Positions 36,463 through 48,893 are shown, numbered from the stretch's first letter. The stretch: 64,000 bases of DNA from Chlamydoabsidia padenii (GCA_025330725.1 JAIWND010000020.1:434001-498000), one strand, 5' to 3'. Numbers and translations are program-made. The notes: generated by a model from the sequence alone, not told the origin.

Positions 36463-36914
36463 TGTAATAGGAGAGTAATATAGAGGAAAAGAAGAAAGAA
36501 AAGACATTTTTCTTCTTTTCCCCACGTTTTATCCCACCCCCTTTTTAAAAGTCCGTCAGACCCGCTGATCACTTTTTAGGTTGGAATGATGGCGTGGGTC
36601 CTCTTGCCGAGATAAACCCCTCGGATCACACATAAATGGTAAGCAAAAGGGATGTCCTACACAATATACCATCAAACTTTAACTAAATAACAAGTTTACT
36701 TTTTGGTGAATGAAATCGAAATCGTTAATGATAACTTTATTGGCTCGGTAGCAATCCCCAGCTGGACTTGAGATCAATTGCTCTCCCTACTTTTTTTTTT
36801 TTTTTGAGTTGCACAAGGTTTCAGTTCATTCGAAAGGAAAGGGGATTCCAGGCACTTAGTCCACACGTCGGCGGCGTTTGAAACACACTACCAACTTTCG
36901 ACGATTTGGACTCC

Positions 36915-37590
36915 ATAGTTAACGGATGCTAATGATTAAAGTGGCAATGTGAACACTATGGCATATTTCCAACATACTTTACCGTAAAAGCCAAGCACCA
37001 AAACCCTTGTAGCGTTCTGTTCAACTTTGCCATGACTTTCACCTATCATTTGTAGAAAAAAAAAAAGTGTGAAGAGGGAACTAGACTTCGTTTTCAAATC
37101 CCGCTCGCCCTAGGTTCCCTACCAAGATCTGGTAATGAGCACTACTCGCTCAATTGTTTACGGATGCTAATGATTAAAGTGGTGATGGGGATAGTATAAC
37201 ATATTTCCAACAAACTTTACCGCAAAACCTAAGCACGAAGTTCCTTGTGTCCGTCAGTTCAAGCTTGCAATGACTTTTACCTGTCATTCAAAAAAAAAAA
37301 AAGAAAAAAAAAAGATATGACCAAAAAAGTAAGATCGCTCTATTGCTCTATAATTTGCGGTGCTATGACACATTCTGATAATATGCAAAGCATACTGGCA
37401 ACATTTGTGGTCAAGTCATTTGGAAAGCTCGATCCTCTGGATCCTTTTTCTTTTTTGTCCCTGACCCACATCTGGCAAAAATATGCATAGAAAGATCTTG
37501 ACGTGAGCAAGTGAACCCAATTGGCCCAGACACTTTTACATTTACATTCTACTAGTATCTAAAGTATACTATACTGTGCAATTTTGAGTC
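36915..37590 (+). repeat. Dispersed repeat, copy R2 (two tandem subunits)
   Basis: Subunits start at about 36915 (GTTAACGGATGC) and 37155 (GTTTACGGATGC). The second subunit plus tail matches the reverse complement of L1 (24041-24485). It lies upstream of minus-strand copy 2. Together with the promoter homology (24720-24960 against 36860-36470) it defines the inverted duplication. Confidence 0.75.
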
Positions 37591-37986
37591 AACAACGTAT
37601 GTATATGTATGAAAAGAGTCCTATTACGAAAACTCTTATTAAGCACTCAAGTATACCAGTAAAAGAGGTCTATATCAAGATTTGAAATAGAACCCTTGAA
37701 TCTTCCCGCCCCCCCCAAAAAAAAATGGCACTACCATAATACAACACCTTTGGCACCAAAATATACTTGCCCAGATCAAGTTTAGTCCAATCAAACTGTT
37801 CCCTTTTTTTTATATATATGTGATTAAAGACAGTCAGCCAACCCGCAATTTTCAAAAGTCCCCGCAATGCAAAACAGTAAACAGATGAACAAGTTCTTTA
37901 TTACACCAAGATAAAATAATACAGAGAGGTTAAACTATACAATAAACTATAAATGATAGAGGGGAATAAATAAAGGTGTGATCTAA

Positions 37987-40292
37987 TTAAAAGAAGGATA
38001 GATTCATAAAACCGAAAAAGGGTTCACTAGCCTATGTAAAAAAAAAAAAAAAAAAGGAATGAATCGCGTGATGACAAATAGATAGTATTAGTACATACCT
38101 TTTCAACAAGATAAGTCTGGGTATCCAAACGTGACGCATGTTTGATCCCGACTTCCAAGAGTCCCAATAAAGTGAATTTCATATCATCCACATCAATAGT
38201 ATGATCAATGATGAGGTTCAATTGCTTGGCCAGTCGAAGAGCAGTTTCATGTTCCTTGAGCATCTATTAAAAAACATGGGTTAATACGTAACTTCAACCG
38301 GTGATTTAGACTTACCATATGTAGTTCACCTTTAGACCAAGACAATTGTTTTTTCAACTCGGCTTGTTCTTTCGCATGTCGAGATTCCCATTCCAGTTTG
38401 GCAGCATCGAGTTGTTGGTCCCATTGTTGCTTCTGCACCAGCTGATCACGTTTCAAGTCATCCCATTTTTGCTGCCAGGCTTGATTGACATGGTCCAAAA
38501 TAGCACCATGCTCTTGAGCCAATGTGGTGCATGCCTCCTGCAGTTGCGCATCTTGTTCAATCTTCCACACTTCTTTTTCTCGAGCATGCTGGGCCAAGAG
38601 TTCCATCCGGGTTTCTTCGTATTCAGAGATCATATTGTCCATTGCTGCTTGGTGTCGTAGCGTCATGTCTTGTAATTCTTGTGCATACCGTTCGTCCTTG
38701 TTGAACATGTTGGGTCGAGGAAGGACAGTTTCCAGTCGGAGATTATTGGCAGGTGTGATAATGACCGGTCGCTTCATTGGACCATCGTTCAAAGAGGCTG
38801 ATCGGCGCCATCGGTGAGTGGTTTCATTGTCCTCCATTTTCTTTTTATCTATTGAGACAGGGACAATGTGTTGTTGTTGTTGGACAGGAGAGGTGGGTGC
38901 GCTTTGAACGAGTTGTTGCTCCAGTTGTGCATATTCGACGTTTTTGGCAGTCAGTCGTTCATGAAAGTAGGCTAGTCGTCGATGATGCTTTTCTTGTTCC
39001 GTATCCAATGCTTCTTGATATCGTGTTTTCCATTCGAGAATATCATTTTCATGAACCTTTTGTTGCATCTCGAGCTGTTGTTGGATTTCTTCCATCTATT
39101 TGAACACAAGTCATGTTAGTCAATTAATAGAGTTCCAGTTCATAGTGCAAACAGTTTTACCTTTGTTGACCATTGAGATTCCCATTGCTTTTGTTTTTCA
39201 ACCAGTTGATTGTCCTTCATTTTGATTTCTTCCAATAACTATGTAATAACAAAGATAAATGATTAGCAATGCATGTAGACGCATCACAGAGATCATTAGT
39301 TATTTTTAAATATGTATGATACTTACGACCGATCTTTGTTTTTCAAATACTTCATGATCATGCTTCAGTTTCTGTTCGAGAGATTCAATCTTGGCTTTCA
39401 TGTCTTGTTGCTGCTGGACTTGAGCGTATATCTATTTACCGACCGAGGAATAGCATGATTGTGAGTGATTCCGCCTTTATCTTATCTTTTGATACTATGG
39501 ATAGTCTTACCGAAGAGGTTCCCCATTCTTTTTTAGCAGCCAAAGAAGAAGCAAAGGGAAGATTGTGGGAAGGTTGGACTTGCATGGTTGCTGTTGTAGT
39601 AGTTGATGCTGTTGATGTTGACAAAGTGGTGGATGGTAAAGAGGAAGCAGAAGAAGGAGGCGTAGAATAGATAGTGGCTACATCCTAAAAGAAGTGAGGC
39701 ATTATATAGTTAAAAAGAGTTAGTCCACATGATTCTGCATCCCTCTTTGACGGAGGTTTCTGTCTCCCTATCACCCGCCTAGATCATGCATCCCCATTGT
39801 CTTTTTTTTTATGCATTATACCTTTTTTACCTTGTTGGAAGGCAGACCTATTACATACAAGTTAGTACACCAACCAATCTTTTAAAATCATATTTCCTAC
39901 TTGCCTAATTTGATCAGTCCATGCGTTAAGCGTCTCGATTCTCGGTCCAATCTTTCAGAGAGTCGCTGCACCATAACATTGACCGTCATTTTATCGTTCG
40001 AGTGTCCCTGGAACCCCTGGAAATTTGTATAATAGGATTGCATGAGATCAATGAATTCTACAAAAGATATGTGTGATGAATGTACGTATCACTTTTTTTT
40101 TTTTTTTTTTTTTTTTCCGAGACCTCTTTTATATATACTTGCCTTCCACATCCTTCTTACAAATCAGGGGAGGTTCCAGTAGGACAATGGCCTTGTTGTT
40201 TCTGTCACTTGGGGTTTGATGTTGTGGAGCCAAAGTAATATCTAGTGCGGGGATTGTTGTACATGAGGGTTCGTCATTGATAAAGTCTATTT

Positions 40293-40323
<31 letters not shown>

Positions 40324-42386
40324 GTGAATCATTCTTTGTATACCCCCCTTGTGACCTTTTTACCTTTATAAATAAAAGGGATGATGCAGATATTATCCTT
40401 GATTTTAGTGTTTCCGAGTAATAAAGATTCCAACCCATCAATCATACAAATATCAGTTTGGAATTTGGCACGATATTGTCGTTCAGATGATGCAAAGGCA
40501 GAAAATAATCCAGTCAATAGGTCGGCGTTTTTACTGATAATCTATACAATAAAAAGATAGCCGTGCAGCCAAAAAAAAGTAAGATGATGATATGCTTTTT
40601 TGTTTATGATCTTCTTTTCCAACAACTTACTTGATGGTATTGATTCCTCCTCCAAAGTTCGATGAGCATCAATCCCTGATGAATAATAAACATTAGTTAG
40701 TCATTGTATCATTTGGTACCCCCTCCCTCCTCCTTTTTTGTCTAATCAACTTACGTAGCCTTCAATGATTCCATTTGATACCGTTTCAAGTTGCTCCGTT
40801 CTTTGCCCCAGTTGTTTGATGTCATTACCAAGATGTCGTAGTGATAAAAATAGATTGGCGATGGATTCCTCCAGGTGGCTAATAGTTTGCAGATACCTAA
40901 AAAAGTTGACCATCACATTCCGTTTTTCTTCCAAGATTGTTTCCAATGCTGTCCGTATAAAGGATTCGTACAACAAGAGACGTTTCGCCAAGTCTTCGTC
41001 GGGAATATCGGTTATATCAGTCTTTTTTATTGTTGATTCCATCTCCGTATTCGTATCATCATCCTTGTATTCCCTAGAGTCATTTGTGCCGCTGTCATTA
41101 AGAAAATACATCTGTTGTTCCATCCTATTGACCGTGTCACCAATAATGTGCTTCATCCTTTCATCATCGTCTAACCTTTTCCACCGTAGTTCCAAATGGT
41201 GCCAGACATCGTTGATCATGGTGAGATAAGATTGAATGTCACCCAGAGTTGCCTTGCCCGTGTGTTGAATGTTGATCTGTTGAGATTGCCGATAGATAGT
41301 CTTCATCTTATCATTCAGTTGATGAGTCTTTTTAACCAGTCGATCGTAATCCTCTTGCAATTGTGCCTTGAGAGACGCCATGGGTGTGATGGAGAAACAG
41401 TCGATCAAGTACTGGAGTTGAGATTCAAATGGTGGTGAGCAAAGCGGGGTTTGAATCTGAGAGTGTAGCTTGATTTCGTGCATGAATGAGAGATCCCTAT
41501 CCACCAACGCCATTGACTGTGTATGTTTCGCCAATTTCTTTTTCGCAATCCGTTCAAACTTGGTTTGTGAATGATAGGTTGACCTAATAAAAAAAAAAAA
41601 AGTAAAGAAACTAGGAGTCAATCTTGTTCTTCCCACCTCCAAGACTGATTTATTTTACTTACTTGATATGATTGTCAAGATTAGAAAGTGCTGCCTTGAG
41701 TGCCATTGTTTGCATCTTGAGTTCTTGAGTCACTGTATCAGCCAATAAACCATGTTGACTTGATATGTTGGCCACTTCCTATAGTCAGATAGATAGAGAT
41801 GAGTCATGTGCCTTACCAGATTTTCCCCCCTCCCCTGTATTTTTTTTATTTTTTATTTTTTAATACCTGGGCGAATCTCTGTATCGTTTTTATCCATTGG
41901 TGACAAAATGTTGTACACTCCAAGTTGGACCAATCCTGTTGTCTCTGTTTATATTTATTAACAAGTGAGGTCAAGGCGGTGTAATGTCGAGTTAATGGAG
42001 AAGTATCCACCATGACTGGCATGTGTTTATCCACCAAAGTGTTGAGCCAAGCTTCTTGTTGCAGAGTACCCGATTTGTTATCACTACTAGACAACAAGTC
42101 GTTGTTTCTTTCCAAGTGTTGTCGATTGAAGAGGATAAAGGTATCAGTGGAGAGTGTAGGTGCATAATTAGTATCCTTGGTTTGAATGCCGGAAGGAGAT
42201 AAGAGTATTTGCTGGTCAATAGGAATGTTCGTTCTTGTATAGAGGTATTCTTTTAACGAAGACAATGTAGGGACACTAAATGAAAGAATAATGTTAATAC
42301 AAGACAAGTTTGGTCATTATAAAGATATATTACCTATCATTGTCTATACTTGTTCCTTTTCCTGATTCTGCGAATATGATTATCAT
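37987..42386 (-). CDS. ATG11: ATG11 / RB1CC1-like autophagy scaffold
   Basis: Fifteen phase-consistent exons: 42386-42334, 42275-41867, 41778-41663, 41583-40755, 40675-40631, 40541-40364, 40286-40143, 40057-39905, 39847-39831, 39684-39511, 39431-39327, 39238-39161, 39095-38316, 38263-38099 and 38031-37987. Total 1096 residues. The N-terminus is ubiquitin-like (SVPTLSSLKEYLYTRTNIPI, DQQILLSPSGIQTKD, FILFNRQHLE). Residues ~150-560 are an Atg17-like helical region. The rest is coiled coil with a Ser/Thr-rich linker. Atg11/FIP200 scaffolds bind cargo receptors and the Atg1 kinase complex in selective autophagy. Odd points: a 17-base exon and two introns with GC donors. The usual C-terminal Atg11/claw domain is not obvious; the chain ends soon after VGIKHASRLDTQTYLVEK. 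The assignment rests on architecture and the N-terminal motif. Confidence 0.72.
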
Positions 42387-42605
42387 AAAGAGTGTAGCAT
42401 TTAGTAAAAGAGAAGAAAAGAATGGAGGGGGATTTTTTTTTGCCCACCTGCCTAAAAAAAAAAAAAAGAATAAAAGTCAGCTGGGTTGTAAAAAGTGGCC
42501 ATTCATTCATCAGTTTTCAGTCCTGCCGCATAAAAAGAAGAGACATGAATAAAATAAAATAAATCTTTTATTAAGAAAATCAAAAGCATACTAGACAAAG
42601 CATTT

Positions 42606-43860
42606 CTAACAAGAGGAGAATAAACCTTCCTTTTGTATCTTTTCTAATTTACTGGCCCGTAAATGGTATACTTTGCGAAGTTCTCTAAACTGCTTGACAA
42701 AGCTATCGTGATCCAAACTGCCTTCCAAGAAGCTTTGTGCCACGGATTCCGATAAATCATCTGATTCATATACACCTGCCTTGAGTCGAGTGAGTACAGT
42801 TGAAGAGGAGAATCTCTATATTAAAAATAAAAAGAGTTTAGAATAGATATCATCCTAAAACATCATCTACTTACATTAAATGCTTCTTGTTGCTGTCGTT
42901 CCTTTTCCATAAACATTGATTTAAGTGATGTGTATTGAGTATTGAGATCTTGTACTTCCGCTCGTAGTTTAGTCACTGCATCTTCTTGACTAAGATTCTT
43001 ATCTACAACAATATATCAGTACATTGTCACCTCCCCCCTCCTGCTCTTGTTTTATTTTGTTATTTAACTACTTACGTGCTTGATTTTCGTTCCCATTCCA
43101 TAATTCTTCTTGTACTGTTTTCAGATTCTTGACCCGATCTAGATCATTGAAGAAAATATCAAAAGCCGTTTCATTGGACAAGAGTTCCTCGATTTCTTCA
43201 GGGCTAAAAGGATGGGTCAGTTCCATTATCCCATCATCTGATTTCTGTTTTTTTTTTTTTAATACCTTTTATTCATAATGGCTATATATTCAGAGTTCAC
43301 TGATTGTGCGTTTGATAGAGTTGTTCCAGTAATATTTGGTGTGGAAGCAGTGGAGGTTGGAATGGGTGGTGGTGGGCGGTGACCATAACTAAAGAAGAAG
43401 AGGTTTTAGTATCATATATATATAAAAAGTCAGTTTTAAACTACCTAACCTTTCTTCAGGACCAGTGTTCCTTTTGGTAGGTGGATGTTGACGAAATTCT
43501 TCACAAATGTTATGGACCAGCATACCAAGACTGTTTTGATAATACCAACTAGTTAAAGCATCATTGACGACCACATCGGATTCTATCCAAGGATGGCGAA
43601 GACCTGTTGGGGTTACCGTAAGTATCGGTGCTTCTTCAGGGAATGTGGGCGGTAAGTTGACCAAGAGTTGTATACTATTGTTGAATTCGACATCGTTTAG
43701 TGAGCAAGAGACTTCGTATTGCTGTTCATCAATAATAGTCATCACCGAGGTATTGTGCGCAAACAAGGACGCAATTTGTTGTTGTTTCCTATTTAAAAGA
43801 AAAGATTAAAATAAGAGTATGGGGCTAATGTCATACCAAGACTTACAGGTCATGAGTCAT
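42606..43860 (-). CDS. VPS37: VPS37, ESCRT-I subunit (UEV-like N-terminus plus Mod(r) domain)
   Basis: Exons 43860-43847, 43788-43450, 43388-43266, 43203-43076, 43002-42875 and 42815-42606; 313 residues. Residues 1-120 resemble the UEV-like fold of VPS37A (VEFNNSIQLLVNLPPTFPEE, APILTVTPTGLRHPWI). A Pro-rich linker follows, then a helical Mod(r) domain (SPEEIEELLSNETAFDIFFN; a coiled coil with NTQYTSLKSMFMEKERQQQE). Near the end LEGSLDHDSFVKQFRELRKVYH is a typical VPS37 C-terminal signature. ESCRT-I sorts ubiquitinated cargo at endosomes. The first coding exon is only 14 bases. A copy of the dispersed motif is at 43914-43925, about 55 bases upstream. Confidence 0.9.
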
Positions 43861-43913
43861 TGTCAAGATAAAGTAAAAGAGAATGAGAGAGAGCATTCGT
43901 CTTTTTTTATTTT

Positions 43914-43925
43914 ATTTCAAATCCC
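43914..43925 (-). promoter_or_regulatory. Dispersed motif GGGATTTGAAAT (minus)
   Basis: ATTTCAAATCCC on plus, about 55 bases upstream of the VPS37 ATG and in that gene's orientation when read on minus. Confidence 0.45.
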
Positions 43926-44059
43926 AAAGTCGGTGTTTTAATATTTCCCAAGTGGTGAGGATTTGATATGTATGTATACTGTATAAAGGGGTACAATGAT
44001 AGGGTGGATAAAAATAACTATTTTAGGTGAGGATGGAGTAAAGGGAATCGAGGACTAAT

Positions 44060-45136
44060 CTACTTTGACCGAGTTTTGCTGTTGGAAGGTGAAGGAGAAG
44101 GCGAAGGAGATCGAGATCTACCCATAAAAGAAAGTTTGCTGAATCGTTTGTCGAGAGAAGGTCGTTCGATACGTTGTGATTGCTTTTCTTCAGTAGGTTT
44201 GTTATCATCATCACTATCATCATCACTTCCCGGTCGACTATTACCACCCAATCGTATCATCGCACTAAGTCTATTCTTCTTGACCTTGAGTTTCTTGGCC
44301 TTTTCTTCCACAGGTCGGACCACAGTGACAGGAATAGGTGAATGTTGAAGACAGTATTTGGAGATACTTCCCAGTAGCATGCCTTGGAATTCAGATAAAC
44401 CACGAGTACCAACAATAAGTAAAGAGGGTTGATACATGGAGATCTATTAAAACAAAAATCAAGTTAATACCTTTTCATATATATTAGAAATCAATTTACC
44501 ATATCTTGGATCGTTTCCTGTACTTTTCCAATGACGAATTCAATGATTACCCTGATCTATGTAGGATGAAGTAATTAGTATTGCTTTTTTTTTTTTTTTT
44601 TTTTTTGAAAAGGGGGATAACATTACCTTTGAATCAGGACCACTGCTTTCCATAATACGTTCCATCACCTTGGTAGCCTTTTCCCGAGCTTGCTTTGATT
44701 CATATTCCAATTGGGCTTGAATGATTGATTTCTTGTCTATACACACACACACAAAATTATATCAGTCATTTCATTTCATTCGATCCAATACCTGTTATGC
44801 TCTTACCACTCATATCTACAGTCACCACTCGTAGTACAATAAGTTCATCACCATCGTCCATGACTTCCTATTAAAAAAAAAAAAAAAAAAATGTATGCAT
44901 ACAAGTGTAAGTGACAGCTTTATCCAGTAAAATATACTTACATCACTTGCCCAGTTCAAAGCAAATTCACTATAGTTTGCCAAATCAGTAGCCATCATAA
45001 AAGTTCGAGATCGTCTTGTTCGTTTATAACCAGGTGTTTTGCCACTGAGGGTGAAGGAGTAATGTCGTAGATCAGCATTATTCATGGCATCAAAAGAGAC
45101 ACCACGAACATACTTCTCCGTTGATTTGGTTTCCAT
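44060..45136 (-). CDS. Universal stress protein (UspA) domain protein
   Basis: Exons 45136-44942, 44867-44807, 44736-44627, 44556-44500 and 44443-44060; 268 residues. The UspA domain runs from about residue 45 to 200: TFMMATDLANYSEFALNWA opens it, and GTRGLSEFQGMLLGSIS near residue 155 is the ATP-binding G-x2-G-x9-G-(S/T) pattern. HSPIPVTVVRPVEE closes it. The C-terminal ~70 residues are basic and Ser-rich (SRSPSPSPSPS), likely phosphorylated. It is probably cytosolic and stress-linked; the fungal role is not defined. Confidence 0.9.
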
Positions 45137-45618
45137 TGTTATATGTATAAGGTTTATGGGATGAGAGAAAGATGGTATAAAAAAGAGATGAATGTAGAAA
45201 AGAGAAGGAACTGAAAATCTTTTTACATTTGATAGAAAAAAGAAAGATCGTGCTTTGAAATAATTTAAATCCCGACTTCTCGATTTCGCTCTAATCCATT
45301 GGATCCTCCGTGGTTTGTTACAAAGTGGTCCTGTCCATGTTACTTACTACCAACAGCATGTCTCTCGGATTGATTTACCTTCCCCCCCCCCTTTTTTTTT
45401 TAAAAAAAAACTATGATGTAAAACTTGGCATGGATCCTTTTTTTTTTTTTTGGCCATGTGCTTCACAGCAAGTGATTGGTGTGGGTGGACTGTCGGGGGT
45501 TGAATAATACATACGGGGTGAAGATTAAAAGCAGAAAAATTGATTGTGTTCTTTTTATTTCTTTATTACGTTTACGTTTTTATTTTATTTTATTAAACTC
45601 GCGTACAATTATTAAAAG
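45137..45618. other. Divergent promoter region, USP / GDI
   Basis: Contains the dispersed motif as AATTTAAATCCCGAC at 45262-45276 (about 125 bases from the USP start) and a variant GTCGGGGGTTGAATAAT at 45492-45508 (about 110 bases from the GDI start). Poly-T/A tracts lie near 45390 and 45438. No gene. Confidence 0.5.
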
Positions 45619-47204
45619 ATGGTAAGTTAGTATATGCAATAACAATAACATGAAAGTATGATGGTGTGGATGGAAAAGCAATAAAAGGTGTAAAGATGAC
45701 TGACTGATGAACTATTATTTATTTGTAGGATGAAGATTATGATGTAATTGTTTTGGGCACTGGCTTGACAGAATGTATCTTGTCTGGTTTGTTGTCAGTT
45801 GATGGAAAGAAAGTGTTGCATCTCGACCGTAATGACTACTATGGTGGTGAATCTGCTTCTCTGAACTTGACTCAGGTAAAGTAATTAAAAATATCATTTA
45901 TCATCTGAACTAAACATTACTACTTTTTTTTTTTTTTTAATATTGTAGCTCTACCAAAAGTTTAGACCTGGACAACAAGTACCTACTGATCTTGGTCGTG
46001 AACGTGACTGGAATGTTGACTTGATCCCCAAGTTTATGATGGCCAATGGTGAAATTGTGCGATTCTTGACCCATACAGATGTGACCCGCTACTTGGAATT
46101 CAAGCAAATCTCAGGATCTCACGTGGTATACAGCAAAGGAACCAAAGTGGCCAAAGTACCCTCCAACGAAGTCGAAGCCTTATCGTCTCCCCTGATGGGT
46201 ATCTTTGAAAAGCGCAGGATGAAGAAATTCTTGGAATGGGCACAAAAATACAATGATGCGGATCCCTCCACTCACCAAGGTCTGGATATCTCCACCAAGC
46301 CTATGCATGAAGTCTTCAAGTACTTTGGATTGGCTGCCGATACCCAAGAATTTATTGGTCATGCTATGGCTCTTCATCTCGACGATGGCTACTTGGTCCA
46401 ACCTGCTCGGGATACGGTGGAAAAGGTGCGCCTGTATGCGGCTTCGGTGCTTCGGTATGGTAAGAGTCCTTATATCTACCCTCTCTTTGGTCTCGGTGAT
46501 CTGCCCCAAGCGTTTGCTCGTTTGAGTGCTGTTTACGGTGGTACTTATATGCTCAACACTGATGCTCAAGAACTCTTGTATGATGAACAAGGTAAAATCA
46601 CTGGTGTCAAGACGTCTGAAGGTGTGGCTCGTGCGAAACAAGTTATTTGTGATCCCTCTTATGCGCCATCCAAGGTCAAGACAGTGGGTTCTGTCGTCCG
46701 TGCTATCTGTCTTTTGAACCATCCTATTCCTGGTACTGCTGATGCTGATTCTGTGCAAATCGTCATTCCTCAAAATCAAATTGGTCGAAAACATGATGTT
46801 TATGTTGCTTGTGTCAGCAGCGCTCACAGTGTTTGTGCAAAGGATTACTACTTGGCTATTGTCTCTACCATTGTTGAAACTGATAAACCTGCTGAAATGG
46901 AAATCCAAGAAGGTTTGAAGCTTTTGGGTCCTATTGTCGACAAGTAAGTTACGCGGGCTGATCAATGAAGAGGATTCACTTGTCATTAACACTTTTATTT
47001 TAATTAAAAAAAAGGTTTGTATCGGTGTCTCCATTGCAAGTCCCTATTGAAGATGGTTCTAAGGATCAAGTATTTATCTCTCAATCTTATGATGCCACCT
47101 CTCACTTTGAAACTGTGTGTGATGATGTGCATGACTTGTGGAAACGTATCACTGGTGAACCTCTTATTCTAAAGAAAAAGGATAATCATGAAGAAACCGC
47201 TTAA
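45619..47204 (+). CDS. GDI1: Rab GDP dissociation inhibitor
   Basis: Exons 45619-45621, 45729-45875, 45949-46943 and 47015-47204 give 444 residues. Only the ATG is in the first coding exon; splicing then joins it to [20 protein letters not shown], which matches GDI N-termini. Conserved regions include [45 protein letters not shown] and ALHLDDGYL, and the hydrophobic LLGPIVDKF region near the C-terminus. GDI extracts prenylated GDP-Rab proteins from membranes and recycles them; it is normally an essential housekeeping protein. All motifs look intact, and the strong codon bias (for example GGT, GCT) suggests good expression. Confidence 0.96.
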
Positions 47205-48157
47205 TTAGTAGTATATCATCTTTGTAGTCCCTAGTTTATATATTAGTTTATCCCTGGTCCCTTCTCTTTTGTTTTTGTTTTTACCCCCCCCCCAATAAAC
47301 TGATGTCTACAAATACTTATTTTTATACATATACGATCTGGCTCTTTGTTAGAGGGATTCCAATATGACAATGACGAGGATGTCGTACGCATAATGTTGG
47401 ATGCATTTGATCCCATAATGGTATTTTCAAATGCCGCTTCCACGTGCATGAATATAGATATCAACTCTGCTCCCTCACTTCATTTACTAGGCAATCAGAA
47501 AAGTGGTATTGTGGGAAACGACATGTTGTTTTACCATGGTATATCTACTTGAAAGTTATCTTGTGAAAAAGTAACCCATTCCCTAGATAGACACTTTATT
47601 ATCAAACAATGCCATTGATTAATTCCTGCTCTTTGTACAACACGATAATTGATCAACTGATGTACTTTGTCTTGACCACCATTCTACTTTGCATATATCC
47701 TTGTTGATTACACCCTACCCAAATCCTAATACAATCCAAGGCAAGAATTTATTGAGTTGAAGATATAAAGGAACTCATATAGGTGATATGATACTATGAT
47801 GTTATCAAACAAAGAGATTTGAAGGCACCCTATTTCTATGCGGGATTTGAATTGTTTTCTTTTTTTTTGGATAGAGTCCCCCACACTCGCGCGCCATCTA
47901 TCATTATCCAAAGAATCCACCCCTTGTTAACAGAAGATAGTGTTTTACTATCTTTACTTTTGTAATCTCTTTTATTCGACCGCTTTGCCTACACTTTAGC
48001 CAAAGTAAACGAATCCCAGTCAATGCAACCTTACACAAAACACGCTCTTTTTTTTTAAAGCACCGAATGACTCGTCCACATGGATGACAAATCATACCCA
48101 TCAAGACCAACAGAAAAGAGACAAAGACACAGGTTTTTATTAAGAGAGGGTTAAAAA
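47205..48157. other. Intergenic, no gene seen
   Basis: The 3' region of GDI with a poly-C run (47284) and AATAAAC, a motif variant at 47428 (TTTTCAAATGCCGC) and a match at 47840 (GCGGGATTTGAATT). Frames are short and unconvincing. Confidence 0.45.
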
Positions 48158-48514
48158 TTATTTAAGAATAGTGCTAAAGACAGTTCCAGTGAATCCAATG
48201 TTGGCAGCAGGGTAATCTTGAAACAAGACGTAACCACGGTTGTTGTCAATACCAAGTTCCTTCTTGAGTTCATCAGTAATAGCCTTGGTCAAATTAATGT
48301 TTCGCTCTTCCGCAATGTTTCCAATGGAGCCCACACGAATGATGTAGCCGTTATCAGTGCTACCTGCAAAGATGAATTCATCCACCTTTGTAAAAGTGAC
48401 CAAGCAGTATGCTTCGGGTTTGCCTATTTGTTCAGCAAATATAACTGAGAGACGCTTGATAAAGGCTTTCAAATCCTTGGGAGCTACTTGAGAAGAGATT
48501 TCGAGAACAGGCAT
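48158..48514 (-). CDS. MIF / D-dopachrome tautomerase family protein
   Basis: A single exon of 118 residues, the family's normal size. Pro2 directly follows Met1 (MPVLEISSQV), giving the N-terminal Pro nucleophile. Further family features are a Lys near position 32 (EQIGKPEAYCLV), VGSIGNIAEERNINLTKAI in the middle and RGYVLFQDYPAANIGFTGTVF at the end, matching the MIF pattern around YxDxxAANxGxxGxTF. MIF proteins are homotrimers with keto-enol tautomerase activity; the physiological substrate in fungi is unclear. The dispersed motif is at 48595-48610, about 80 bases upstream. Confidence 0.93.
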   Translation of the reverse strand: MPVLEISSQVAPKDLKAFIKRLSVIFAEQIGKPEAYCLVTFTKVDEFIFAGSTDNGYIIRVGSIGNIAEERNINLTKAITDELKKELGIDNNRGYVLFQDYPAANIGFTGTVFSTILK

Positions 48515-48594
48515 TGTGTGTGTGTGTGTGTGAAATAAATGGGAAAGAAAAGAAAGAGAGAAATGGGAGACGAACTCGCCCTTTATTGTGAAGC

Positions 48595-48610
48595 GTCGGG
48601 ATTTGAAATA
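48595..48610 (+). promoter_or_regulatory. Dispersed motif GTCGGGATTTGAAATA
   Basis: About 80 bases upstream of the MIF start, in the opposite orientation to that gene. Confidence 0.5.
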
Positions 48611-48790
48611 GTCTCCTCCCTATCAATGATCGTAACCCAAGCTTGAAGTGATTCAGTCACTATATCTTTTCTTATTTCACTACCATAGCAAGTATCATTA
48701 GCGAGTAACGTCGTGTTTCTACTGGAAAACATGCCGTTTTACTAGATGAAACTAGACTGTTTGAAGAGTTGCCCTTACCTTTACCCTTTT

Positions 48791-48804
48791 GCGGGATTTG
48801 AAAA
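48791..48804 (+). promoter_or_regulatory. Dispersed motif GCGGGATTTGAAAA
   Basis: About 118 bases upstream of the NUP88 ATG, same orientation. A 29-base poly-T follows at 48865-48893, close to the start codon, typical of a nucleosome-excluding promoter element. Confidence 0.55.
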
Positions 48805-48861
48805 TGAACTCGATATTCTCTCGCGCAGTCAATTTTTTTTTGTTGTTGTGTTTTTCTTCCT

Positions 48862-48893
<32 letters not shown>

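Noticed and set aside
46180..47034. 284-codon antisense frame across Rab GDI
   Set aside because: Mirror of the biased codon use of GDI; no recognisable motif, and the GDI frame is certain.
47346..47552. 68-codon plus frame downstream of GDI
   Set aside because: No ATG start and no family signal; it overlaps probable 3' UTR and intergenic sequence.
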